Assembly: GCA_963693035.2 (NCBI GenBank)
Contig: CAXMMQ010000008.1
Coordinates: 417,444-481,443, forward strand
Direction of reading: 5' to 3'
From: Lichenicoccus sp963693035
GTDB lineage: Bacteria; Pseudomonadota; Alphaproteobacteria; Acetobacterales; Acetobacteraceae
Length of the DNA stretch: 64,000 nucleotides
Positions 17,009 through 25,164 of the stretch are shown one piece after another. The stretch's first letter is position 1; every line of letters begins with the position of its first letter. The notes under the pieces were generated by a model. The model was not told where the DNA came from and did not search any database. It worked only from the letters and a program-made list of their open reading frames with translations. Position numbers and translations under genes: made by a program.

Positions 17009-18703
17009 CTAAGCCGCTCGGATACCTTGAAGGAACGAGGCAACTGCGACTGAGAGCTTGTCGGCTTGCTTAGCCAGTCCCGACGCCGACCCGAGAACCT
17101 GACCTGCAGCAGCGCCGGTCTCTTTAGCCGACACGCTTACGCCTGTGATATTGCGTGTCACGGCATCTGTTGCCTGTGCCGTGGATTGGGCGTTCTGTGC
17201 TATCTCCTGCGTCGCCATTCCCTGCTCACGAGCCGCACCCGCGATAGCGGTAGCGATTTGACCAAGATCCTCGATGGTTCCCAGAATCTCCTTGATCGAA
17301 ACGACAGCGTTTCGTGTGGCTAATTGGATTGAAGTCACCTGCGATGCGATCTCGCTGGTCGCATTCGCCGTTTGAGACGCGAGGTTCTTGACTTCCGAGG
17401 CCACTACGGCGAAGCCCTTGCCCGCCTCACCCGCTCGCGCTGCCTCGATCGTGGCGTTGAGGGCCAGCAAGTTCGTCTGACCTGCAATCTGCGAAATGAG
17501 TTGAATGATGCGACCGATCCTTGCTGCGGCCTCTGCGAGGTCTCCGACCATACTGTCAGTTCGGCGGGCACCCTCTACGGCGCGTTTCGTCAGTACCGAT
17601 GACTCTTCGATCTGACGAGAGATCTCCCCAACCGAGGCAGTCAACTGCTCGGCCGCCGCGGCGACCGTCTGGACGCCCGAACCGGCGAGCGCAGCGGCCG
17701 ACGCGACCTGGCCAGCCTGATGGTTGGTCTGCTCCGCCGACGCCGTCATACCGCGAGCAGTCGCTTCGAGTTCGGCCGACGCGCCTGAGAGCAGATCGGT
17801 CATCGTGCCGGCCTGAAGCTGAAATGCGCCAAGGAGCTCCTCGATACAGCTGGTCTTCCGGTTGCGGATCGCGTGTGTACGCTCCTGCTCCGTAGTGAGC
17901 CTGTCGCGCTCGAGCATCACGCTCTTGAAGATCTGGACTGCCCCCGCCATGCCGCCTAGCTCGTCGCGACGCTCAAGACCGGGGATGATCGTGTCCAGCT
18001 CGTGATCGGCAAGTCGCTCCATTGCGTCGGTCATCTGACGGATCGGGTGGGAGACGTTCCTTACAATCGCCACTGCTAGAAGGATGCAGGCCGCGACTGC
18101 GACGCAGAGAACCGTGATGATGATCGACTTCGTTGGCCCGTAGATCGCGGCACCTGAACTCGCCGCCTGACGCCCCTGGCGTAGATTAAGGTCCAGGTCC
18201 GACTTGGAAGCGGCATAGGCAGCGGCGTAGCTCTCGCTTTCCTCGACGCTGAACAAGTTTTCAGGATCACCCTCTGGACCTAGATCACGTTTGACCATAG
18301 CCTCGTGCAAGATCCAGGCGCGATCGAAGTCGAGCATGAGCTTTGTCTCGGATGTGTCGTGAAGAGTCACTCGGGCACCTTCCGCGCGGAGGCGTTCAAG
18401 CGTCTGACTTGCGTCTGCAAGTTCACCCTTGATCCTTAGACGATCGCCTGCGTCAAGCGCGAGCGAGTGACGGGCTTCCAAAAGACGCATCTGTTGGATC
18501 ACGCTCAGGACTTGTCCCTGAAGGCCGGTGCTCGGCAGCCAATGATCTCTTATCTCCGCCGCTCGATAGTTGATCGCCGCTAGCCGGTCCAAAGCAGTGA
18601 TTCCGAGGCCGGAGATCAGAGCAAGCACCACGACAAAGGCGAGCAGCGTCTTCGCCCTTATGGTGAGGCGATTCATCATATCTCGCACCTGCATGCCCCG
18701 CAT
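17009..18703 (-). CDS. Methyl-accepting chemotaxis protein, four-helix-bundle sensor
   Basis: A membrane chemoreceptor of up to 564 residues. MNRLTIRAKTLLAFVVVLAL is TM1 (ATG at 18676 is the likely start; three upstream in-frame Met codons are alternatives). A helical periplasmic sensor of about 150 residues follows, then TM2 (SIIITVLCVAVAACILLAVA), HAMP (VSHPIRQMTDAMERLADHEL) and a methyl-accepting signalling domain whose hairpin tip reads QIAGQTNLLALNATIEAARA then GEAGKGFAVVASEVKNLASQ. It transmits ligand signals to CheA/CheW, neither of which is in this window. It stands alone, bracketed by insertion-sequence remnants. Confidence 0.93.
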   Translation of the reverse strand: MRGMQVRDMMNRLTIRAKTLLAFVVVLALISGLGITALDRLAAINYRAAEIRDHWLPSTGLQGQVLSVIQQMRLLEARHSLALDAGDRLRIKGELADASQTLERLRAEGARVTLHDTSETKLMLDFDRAWILHEAMVKRDLGPEGDPENLFSVEESESYAAAYAASKSDLDLNLRQGRQAASSGAAIYGPTKSIIITVLCVAVAACILLAVAIVRNVSHPIRQMTDAMERLADHELDTIIPGLERRDELGGMAGAVQIFKSVMLERDRLTTEQERTHAIRNRKTSCIEELLGAFQLQAGTMTDLLSGASAELEATARGMTASAEQTNHQAGQVASAAALAGSGVQTVAAAAEQLTASVGEISRQIEESSVLTKRAVEGARRTDSMVGDLAEAAARIGRIIQLISQIAGQTNLLALNATIEAARAGEAGKGFAVVASEVKNLASQTANATSEIASQVTSIQLATRNAVVSIKEILGTIEDLGQIATAIAGAAREQGMATQEIAQNAQSTAQATDAVTRNITGVSVSAKETGAAAGQVLGSASGLAKQADKLSVAVASFLQGIRAA

Positions 18704-18867
18704 TAGTGGTCCTGGGTGTTTCTTGGGAGTGTCTTACGTCAAGTCTAATTCTTAATCCTTTAAATTAGGTAAACGCGGCCCAGGGCGGAAATGCGTTCCA
18801 AGCTCTTTCGGCTCTCAGGCGAGCATCCTGATCCTGAAGGTGGACAAGCGGCCGCTCACGCTACCTG

Positions 18868-19090
18868 CATGATGTTGAGTGTTGTGCGGCAGGCCCCGCG
18901 TGAAGCGGGGTGGCGAGTCAAATGCCTTGACGATCTGGTTGGGGCGGCTTCGCGGACGGAGGAGATCATCCGGGAGTTCATAATCGTCGCGACAGAAGCG
19001 GTGGACACACCATGTCGTTAAAGCCTCGCATAGATCGGCTCCGACTTTGATGCCGCGATGGTCCTGTTCAAGACGGCTGCTTTGGGTCTC
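18868..19090 (-). pseudogene. IS6-like transposase C-terminal fragment
   Basis: The minus strand reads SSRLEQDHRGIKVGADLCEA, then HRFCRDDYELPDDLLRPRSR, then PNQIVKAF, before shifting frame to a TTLNIMQVA-like end. This is the EQDHR-x-IK motif and tail of IS6-related DDE transposases. The 5' part is absent. Confidence 0.65.
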
Positions 19091-19244
19091 GACCCTGGAG
19101 CTGCTGCGCGAGCGACGTGAGCGTGGCACGCGGGCGGGATCACCATCGCGCGGCAACACGCTTGTAGAACACCCGTCTCGGATTAAGTCTTCTGACAGCC
19201 TGCTATGCGGCCTCAGCCGGCATGGTCGGGGCTCGGCCTCGCCT

Positions 19245-20099
19245 GATGATGCGTCCATGGCTTGCAGGTGGCCGCGTAGCTGGTCATGACCGTCGTAGTG
19301 GAAGCGTTTGACGGTCGCGTCCTTGATCGTCAGGTTCATTCGCTCGACCTGCCCATTCGTCCAGGAGTGCCGTGGCTTGTCAGGCGGTGGTCGACGTGAT
19401 TTTGCGCGCAAGCGGCCTCGAAGGCGTGCGCGCGGAACAGCTCATCGCGCTCCATGCCCGCTCGGATATCGGCTGCGGCCGAGGACACATTGCCGGTGTG
19501 GTGAAGTGAATGCCATTATCGGTGAGCACCGTTTGGATCTTGTAGGGCACGGCCTGGACGAGGGCGCGGAGGAAGTCATCAGCGATCCGCGCTGTGGCCT
19601 TCTCGTGCAGTTCCACGAAAGCAAACTTGGAGGTTCTGACGATCGCAATGGGAATAAAGCTTACCCTGCTCGGTGCGGATTCCGCGATGTCGATGTGGAA
19701 GTAGCCGAGAGGTTAGGCCTTGGATATGCGCTTGGCCGAGGTCTCAGTCTCGACAGGGAGAATCGCGAGATGCCGTGCCGCTGCAGGCAGCGGTGCAAGG
19801 ACGAGCGGGTAAGATGCGGGATGGTCGGCTGCAGGGCGTAGAGGCAGTCGTCGAGCGGCAGCAGCGCATGCTTGCGAAAGGCGACGATGATCGCCGCGTC
19901 GCCGATCGAGAGCACGGTTAGTTTCGGGTCTTTTGGGCCGGTCGGGATGTCGGCGACCGAAGCCCGGCGCTTCCACTTGGCGACGGTCTTCTGGTTTATC
20001 CCGTAGCGCTTGCCAGGCCCTCAGGCTCTCTTGACTACGCTGCCTCGCTCGACGGATCGCATCAGTCGTCGTGGCGCTCCCATGCAGAACCTGGCCCAT
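19245..20099 (-). pseudogene. IS481-family transposase, several frameshifts
   Basis: Starts MGQVLHGSATTTDAIRRARQ at 20099. Later pieces in other frames are IIVAFRKHALLPLDDCLYAL, QPTIPHLTRSSLHRCLQRHG, VELHEKATARIADDF-like sequence with VPYKIQTVLTDNGIHFTTP, and HSWTNGQVERMNLTIKDATV, the last containing the E of the DDE triad. Homology stops after FHYDGHDQLRGHL near 19245. Broken and inactive. Confidence 0.85.
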
Positions 20100-20134
20100 A
20101 GTGCGTCCTCCCAAGCCATGGATATACTGCACCA

Positions 20135-21061
20135 TCAAACCCTGGGATCATCGACCCGCTGCATCCAGTCGTCCAGCACGTCGGCGAGCGTGCGGTCCCA
20201 GGCGATCCGCGGCGCCCAGTCCAGCAACGCCCGGGCACGCGAGGCATCCCCGATGGCACGCGGGATGTCGCTCGGGCGCATCCGCGCGGGATCGGCCTCG
20301 ATCGCGGGGCTGATGCCGGCCAGGGCGAGCAGGTCGTCGAGCAGGGCGCCGATCCGGCGCGGCGTTCCGGATGCGAGATTGAGGATGGTCCCGTTCGGCA
20401 GCGTCCGCACCCGCGCCAGCGTCAGCGCATAGGCCCGCGCCACGTCGCGTACATCCAGGAAATCGCGCTCGGGATCGAGATCGCCGACACGCAGCACCGG
20501 CGCGTGCCGGCCGAGGGCGATCATCGCCACCTGATGGGCGAAGGCGGGCAGCGCGAAGCCATCCGACTGCCCGGGACCCGCCTGGTTGAACGGCCGCAGT
20601 CGCACCACGTGCAGGGCCGGACCCGCCATGGCGCCGAGTGCCAGGTCGGCGGCCGCCTTGGTCGCGCCATAGACGTTCATCGGAGCGAGGGGCGCGCTCT
20701 CGTCGAGCGGGATGCCGCCGGTAAAGGAGCGCCCATAGGCGTCGCCGGACGAGACATGCACCAGCGCCGCGCCGGGCGCGTGCCGGACCAGGGCATCGGC
20801 GAGCGTCAGCGTGCCGTGCAGGTTGACCCGCCACGCCAGATCCGGATCGCTGCCCGCGACGCCGATCGCAGCGATCGCGGCCAGGTGGATGCAGGCGTCC
20901 GGGCGCACGTCGCGCACCCGTGCCGCCACCGCATCGGCGTCGGTCAGGTCGCAGACCAGCGGCAGCAGTTCGGCATCCGGCAGGAGGGCGGCCACGGCCG
21001 GCGGGAGATGACGTCCGGAAAAGCCGGAGAGACCGGTCGCGAGGATGCGCCGCGGCGGCAA
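20135..21061 (-). CDS. rmd: GDP-6-deoxy-D-mannose reductase-type epimerase/dehydratase
   Basis: An extended SDR of 308 residues. The Rossmann start is RRILATGLSGFSGRHLPPAV, a variant of the TGxxGFxG nucleotide-binding motif. The active site has Ser in VHVSSGDAYG and the Tyr-x-x-x-Lys pair in NVYGATKAAADLA. RPFNQAGPGQSDGF and NLASGTPRRIGALLDDL are typical of GDP-4-keto-6-deoxy-D-mannose reductases. It would reduce the 4-keto sugar made by the upstream dehydratase, giving GDP-D-rhamnose for surface polysaccharide. It begins 10 bases after the end of gmd. Confidence 0.85.
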   Translation of the reverse strand: MPPRRILATGLSGFSGRHLPPAVAALLPDAELLPLVCDLTDADAVAARVRDVRPDACIHLAAIAAIGVAGSDPDLAWRVNLHGTLTLADALVRHAPGAALVHVSSGDAYGRSFTGGIPLDESAPLAPMNVYGATKAAADLALGAMAGPALHVVRLRPFNQAGPGQSDGFALPAFAHQVAMIALGRHAPVLRVGDLDPERDFLDVRDVARAYALTLARVRTLPNGTILNLASGTPRRIGALLDDLLALAGISPAIEADPARMRPSDIPRAIGDASRARALLDWAPRIAWDRTLADVLDDWMQRVDDPRV

Positions 21062-21071
21062 CGGACGGTCC

Positions 21072-22052
21072 TCAGCCCCGGCGTGAGCGATGGCGCGCGA
21101 GATCGGCCTCGACCATCTCGGCGATCATCGCCTCGAGGCCGGTGCCGGCCTCCCAGCCGAGCTTCTGCTTCGCCTTGCCAGCATCGCCGAGCAGCACGTC
21201 CACCTCGGCCGGGCGCATCAGCGCCTGTGCGCTGACCACGTGGTCCTCGTAGTTCAGGCCGGCATGGGAAAAGGCGATCCGGCACAGCTCGCGTATCGAG
21301 GTGGTGCGGCCGGTCGCGACTACGTAGTCGTCGGCCACGTCCTGCTGCAGCATCAGCCACATGGCCCGCACGTAGTCGCGCGCGTGACCCCAGTCGCGGG
21401 TCGCCTCGAGGTTGCCGAGCTGCAGCTCGGAGGCGAGGCCGAGCTTGATCCGGGCCACGCCGTCGGTGACCTTGCGGGTCACGAACTCGATTCCTCGAAG
21501 CGGGCTCTCGTGGTTGAAGAGGATGCCGGACGAGGCGTGCAGCCCGAAGCTCTCGCGGTAGTTCACCGTCATCCAGTGCGCATAGAGCTTGGCGACCGCG
21601 TAGGGCGAGCGCGGGTAGAACGGGGTCTTCTCGCTCTGCACCTTCTCCTGGATCAGGCCGTACATCTCCGACGAGGAGGCCTGGTAGAAGCGCGCCGTCG
21701 GCCGCACGAGCCGGACCGCCTCCAGCACGTTCGCCGCCCCGATGCCGGTCGCCTGGCCGGTCAGCAGCGGCTGCTGCCAGCTTGCAGCCACGAAGCTCTG
21801 GGCGCCGAGGTTGTAGACCTCGTGCGGCTGCACCTCGTTCATGATCCGGATCAGGCTCGACAGGTCGAGCAGGTCGCCATCCACCAGTTCGACCCGGTCG
21901 AGCACGCCGAGCCAGCGCAGGCGCTCGCTGACCCTGTCCGCGGAGGCGGACCGTCGCGCCAGCCCGACCACACGGTAGCCCTTCTCGAGCAGCAGGGCGG
22001 CGAGGTAGGCGCCGTCCTGGCCGGTGATGCCGGTGATCAAGGCTGTGGACAT
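21072..22052 (-). CDS. gmd: GDP-mannose 4,6-dehydratase
   Basis: A 326-residue extended SDR converting GDP-D-mannose to GDP-4-keto-6-deoxy-D-mannose. MSTALITGITGQDGAYLAAL gives the GxxGxxG NADP site, ASSSEMYG and SPYAVAKLYAHWM give the catalytic Ser/Tyr-x-x-x-Lys, and FNHESPLRG, FVTRKVTDGVARI and RDWGHARDYVRAMW are family signatures. The ATG at 22052 starts the Rossmann strand directly; an upstream in-frame ATG adds unrelated residues. It is the first gene of a two-gene operon with the reductase. No glycosyltransferase lies beside it, so the acceptor polymer is unknown. Confidence 0.95.
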   Translation of the reverse strand: MSTALITGITGQDGAYLAALLLEKGYRVVGLARRSASADRVSERLRWLGVLDRVELVDGDLLDLSSLIRIMNEVQPHEVYNLGAQSFVAASWQQPLLTGQATGIGAANVLEAVRLVRPTARFYQASSSEMYGLIQEKVQSEKTPFYPRSPYAVAKLYAHWMTVNYRESFGLHASSGILFNHESPLRGIEFVTRKVTDGVARIKLGLASELQLGNLEATRDWGHARDYVRAMWLMLQQDVADDYVVATGRTTSIRELCRIAFSHAGLNYEDHVVSAQALMRPAEVDVLLGDAGKAKQKLGWEAGTGLEAMIAEMVEADLARHRSRRG

Positions 22053-22315
22053 GCGCAATCCCTGGTTCATCCTTCGGGTCGGCAAGCGAGTAGAGCAAGT
22101 GCCGTGACAGAGCAAATCCCGGTCGCCGGCCGGCTGTCGCACCACATGGCCTGGTCGATCGCCGCGGTTTCAGTCCTCCTGTTCAATTTAAGCGCGCAAA
22201 GCCGGATGCCGGGTCGTGCTTCGTGCTACAACGGATTGCCGCCGAGGGGCTGGCTGGCCCCGCCACCTGGCCGGGGCCCGGGCTATCGTCGAACTCGTTC
22301 CGGACCTGACAGCAG

Positions 22316-24595
22316 ATGAGCAAGTCCATCGTCGCCCGCGCCAACGGCTTGATGCTCGGTGTCCTGGCTCTCATCCTGCTGCTGATCGCCATCCTGACCT
22401 GGAACCAGATCGGGGCGGCCCGGAGCGCCCGGCTCTGGTCGCAGCACACCGACGAGGTGCTGGGCGCCATCCAGAGCCTGGATCTCGCGGCGCATGACGC
22501 CGAGACCGGCCAGCGCGGCTTCCTGCTGACCGGCGACGACGACTACCTGGTCCCGTACGAGCAGGCGCTCGGCCGGATCACCTTCCTGCAGGGCGACCTG
22601 CAGCGCCTGACCGCGGACAACCCGGCCGAGCAGGAGCGCCTGCGCCAGCTCTCGCCGGTGCTGCAGCGCAAGCTCGAGGAACTCGCCCAGACGGTCCAGT
22701 TGCGCCGCGACGGCGACACCGACGGCGCCATGCGCATCGTCCTGACCAAGTCCGGCCTGCGCTACATGCAGCGCATCTCGTCGATCCTCGGCGCGATGAC
22801 CACCGACGAGCGTGGCCTGCTGCGGGACCGGCTGGCGGAGGCCGACCAGCACGGGTGGCGGTTCCGCACGCTGCTGCAGGCCGGGATCGCGCTGGCGCTG
22901 CTGGCCCTGCTGTGGGGCGCGCGGATGCTGAACCGGGCGTGGAAGCAGACCTATCAACTCGAGGCCGAGCAGCGCACGGCGGCGCTGCGGCTGCACACCT
23001 CGCTCGACAGCCTGAGCCAGGGCGTCGGGGTGTTCGGCGCCGATCGCCGGCTGACCGACTGGAACCCGTGCTTCCAGCAACTCCTGGCGCTGCCGAAAGC
23101 CATGGTGCGGGCTGGCAGCCCATACTCCGCGTTCGTCGAATTCACCGCCGCCGAGGCCCGGACGCCGACCGGGGGCGCGGGCGCGCCCGCGGCCGGGTTC
23201 CTGGAGAGCGAGACGCAGATCAGGCACGGCCTGAGCCGGGCCGGCGAGCCGGTGGTCTATGAGCGCAGCCGGGCCGACGGTCACCATCTCGAACTGCGCC
23301 GCACGCCGATGCCCGATGGCGGCTTCGTGCTGACCATCACCGACATGACCAAGCGCGCGGAAGCCGAGGCGGTGCTCCGCGAGGCCCAGAAGATGCAGGC
23401 GATCGGCCAGCTCACCGGCGGCATCGCGCATGATTTCAACAATTTGCTCACCGTGATCCTCGGCAACCTGGAGATCACCCGCGCCAGGCTGCCCGGCGAT
23501 GCGGCGCTGCAGAGCCGCATCGAGCGCGCGACCTGGGCGGCCCAGCGCGGCGCCACGCTGACCGCGCAGTTGCTGGCGTTCGCGCGCAAGCAGCCGCTGG
23601 CGCCGAAGCCGATCGACATCGCGCTCACCATCCCGGAGCTGATCCCGCTGCTGCGGCGCACGCTCGGCGAGCATATCGACGTCCGCTATGTCGAGACCGC
23701 GGGCCTCTGGCCGGCAATGGCGGATGCCGCGCAGCTCGAGAGCGCGGTGCTCAACCTCGCGCTGAACGCCCGCGACGCGATGCCCGGCGGCGGCCGGCTG
23801 ACCATCGAGCTCGCCAACAAGGTGCTCGACGAGAACTATGCCCGCCAGCATGCCGAGGTGACCGCCGGCGACTACGCCATGCTGGCGGTGTCCGATACCG
23901 GGCACGGCATGAGCAAGGAGTTGGTTGCCCGGGTGTTCGAGCCGTTCTTCACCACCAAGCCGGACGGCCGCGGCACCGGGCTCGGAATGGCGATGGTGTT
24001 CGGCTTCGTCAAGCAGTCCGGCGGCCATGTGAAGATTTACTCGGAGCCCGGCGAGGGCACCACGGTGCGCATCTACCTGCCGCGTGCTGCCAGGGCACCG
24101 GCCCAGCAGCAGGCCAGCACGCCGGTCGATCTGCCGGCCGGAAGTGCCACCATCCTGGTGGTGGAGGACGAGCCCGCGGTGCGCGAGATCTCGGTCGCGA
24201 TCCTGTCCGACCTCGGCTACCGGGTCCTGGAGGCCGGCGACGGCGAGGAAGGGCTGCGGGTGTTCGGCGCCCATGCCAACGAGATCGACCTGCTGCTGAC
24301 CGACGTGGTGCTGCCCGGCAAGGTCCGCGGGCGCGCGCTCGCCGAGCAGATCATCGCCATCCGGCCGGCGACCAAGGTGATCTACATGTCCGGCTACACC
24401 GAGAACTCGATCGTCCACCATGGCCGGCTGGATGACGGCGTGCACCTCATCGCCAAGCCGTTCAAGCGGGAGCAGCTTGCCCGCAAGATCGCCGATGTCC
24501 TGGCGCCGGGCGCAGCCAGCGCAGCAGCACCCGCTGCCGGCGACAGCAACGGCATTGGCAACGTCTTCGAGATGAAGCCGCGCCGGCAGCAATAG
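22316..24595 (+). CDS. CHASE3-PAS hybrid sensor histidine kinase
   Basis: Membrane-bound hybrid kinase, 759 residues. TM1 (VLALILLLIAILTW) and TM2 (LLQAGIALALLALLWGARML) flank a CHASE3-like helical sensor containing SLDLAAHDAETGQRGFLLTG. A PAS-like region follows (HTSLDSLSQGVGVFGADRRL). HisKA carries MQAIGQLTGGIAHDFNNLLT with the phospho-accepting His. The ATPase domain has an N-box LESAVLNLALNARDAMPGGG and FFTTKPDGRGTGLGMAMV. The C-terminal REC domain has ILVVEDEPAVREI, the phosphorylatable Asp in LLTDVVLPG, and Lys in LIAKPFKRE. Signal and partner are unknown. The next gene begins 15 bases downstream. Confidence 0.92.
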   Translation: MSKSIVARANGLMLGVLALILLLIAILTWNQIGAARSARLWSQHTDEVLGAIQSLDLAAHDAETGQRGFLLTGDDDYLVPYEQALGRITFLQGDLQRLTADNPAEQERLRQLSPVLQRKLEELAQTVQLRRDGDTDGAMRIVLTKSGLRYMQRISSILGAMTTDERGLLRDRLAEADQHGWRFRTLLQAGIALALLALLWGARMLNRAWKQTYQLEAEQRTAALRLHTSLDSLSQGVGVFGADRRLTDWNPCFQQLLALPKAMVRAGSPYSAFVEFTAAEARTPTGGAGAPAAGFLESETQIRHGLSRAGEPVVYERSRADGHHLELRRTPMPDGGFVLTITDMTKRAEAEAVLREAQKMQAIGQLTGGIAHDFNNLLTVILGNLEITRARLPGDAALQSRIERATWAAQRGATLTAQLLAFARKQPLAPKPIDIALTIPELIPLLRRTLGEHIDVRYVETAGLWPAMADAAQLESAVLNLALNARDAMPGGGRLTIELANKVLDENYARQHAEVTAGDYAMLAVSDTGHGMSKELVARVFEPFFTTKPDGRGTGLGMAMVFGFVKQSGGHVKIYSEPGEGTTVRIYLPRAARAPAQQQASTPVDLPAGSATILVVEDEPAVREISVAILSDLGYRVLEAGDGEEGLRVFGAHANEIDLLLTDVVLPGKVRGRALAEQIIAIRPATKVIYMSGYTENSIVHHGRLDDGVHLIAKPFKREQLARKIADVLAPGAASAAAPAAGDSNGIGNVFEMKPRRQQ

Positions 24596-24610
24596 GGGAG
24601 CTGCCCGCGC

Positions 24611-25081
24611 ATGACCGCGCCCCGCTCGATCGGCCTGATCTCGGACACCCACGGCCTGCTGCGCGCCGGAGCGGTGGACGCGCTGCGTGGCTGCGAGGCC
24701 ATCATCCACGCGGGCGATGTCGGCAGCCCCGGCATCCTGCAAGCCCTGGCGGCGCTGGCACCCCTGGTTGCGGTGCGCGGCAACATCGATACCGGCGCGC
24801 TCGCCGCCATCCTGCCAGAGACCGCCACCCTGCATGTGGACGCGATCGCGATCCATGTGCTGCATGATGTCGCCGCCCTCGCGCTCGATCCGGCGGCTGC
24901 CGGCATACGCGTGGTGGTGTCCGGTCACTCGCACCGGCCGGAGACGCGGGAACAGGAGGGCGTGCTGTTCGTCAATCCAGGCAGCGCCGGCCGCCGCCGG
25001 TTCTCGCTGCCGGTCATGCTCGGTCGGCTGCTTGTCGATGGCGCCAGCGTGGCGGCCGAGCTGATCGAACTGGAGACCTAG
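24611..25081 (+). CDS. YfcE/MJ0936-type metallophosphoesterase
   Basis: A compact 156-residue calcineurin-like phosphoesterase. Metal-binding motifs in order are ISDTHG, IHAGDVGSPG, VRGNIDTG, the short HD in VLHDVAAL and VSGHSHRPETR. VNPGSAGRRRF near the C-terminus is typical of the YfcE/VPS29 subgroup, which hydrolyses phosphodiesters in vitro. It lies 15 bases after the hybrid kinase, suggesting co-transcription, and before a second hybrid kinase. Physiological substrate unknown. Confidence 0.88.
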   Translation: MTAPRSIGLISDTHGLLRAGAVDALRGCEAIIHAGDVGSPGILQALAALAPLVAVRGNIDTGALAAILPETATLHVDAIAIHVLHDVAALALDPAAAGIRVVVSGHSHRPETREQEGVLFVNPGSAGRRRFSLPVMLGRLLVDGASVAAELIELET

Positions 25082-25164
25082 GACGTGCGCAAGGACCCAA
25101 CCGGGATACCCAATTGGGATGATCGACCTGGCCGAGGGCAAGCCGTCTGCCGGGAGCCTGGCGC

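Noticed and set aside
18791..19021. Plus-strand 76-codon frame near the IS6-like remnant
   Set aside because: The opposite strand shows clear IS6-type transposase homology over most of this stretch, so the frame is not supported as a gene.
22250..22285. GGCCCC...GGGGCC hairpin before the hybrid kinase
   Set aside because: There is no T tract and no gene ending nearby, and such GC-rich stems are common by chance in this composition.
22283..25141. Minus-strand open frame of over 900 codons opposite the hybrid kinase
   Set aside because: Its translation is Arg/Ala/Gly-rich with no domain, and the plus strand encodes a textbook kinase and phosphoesterase. It is a shadow frame produced by high-GC codon bias.
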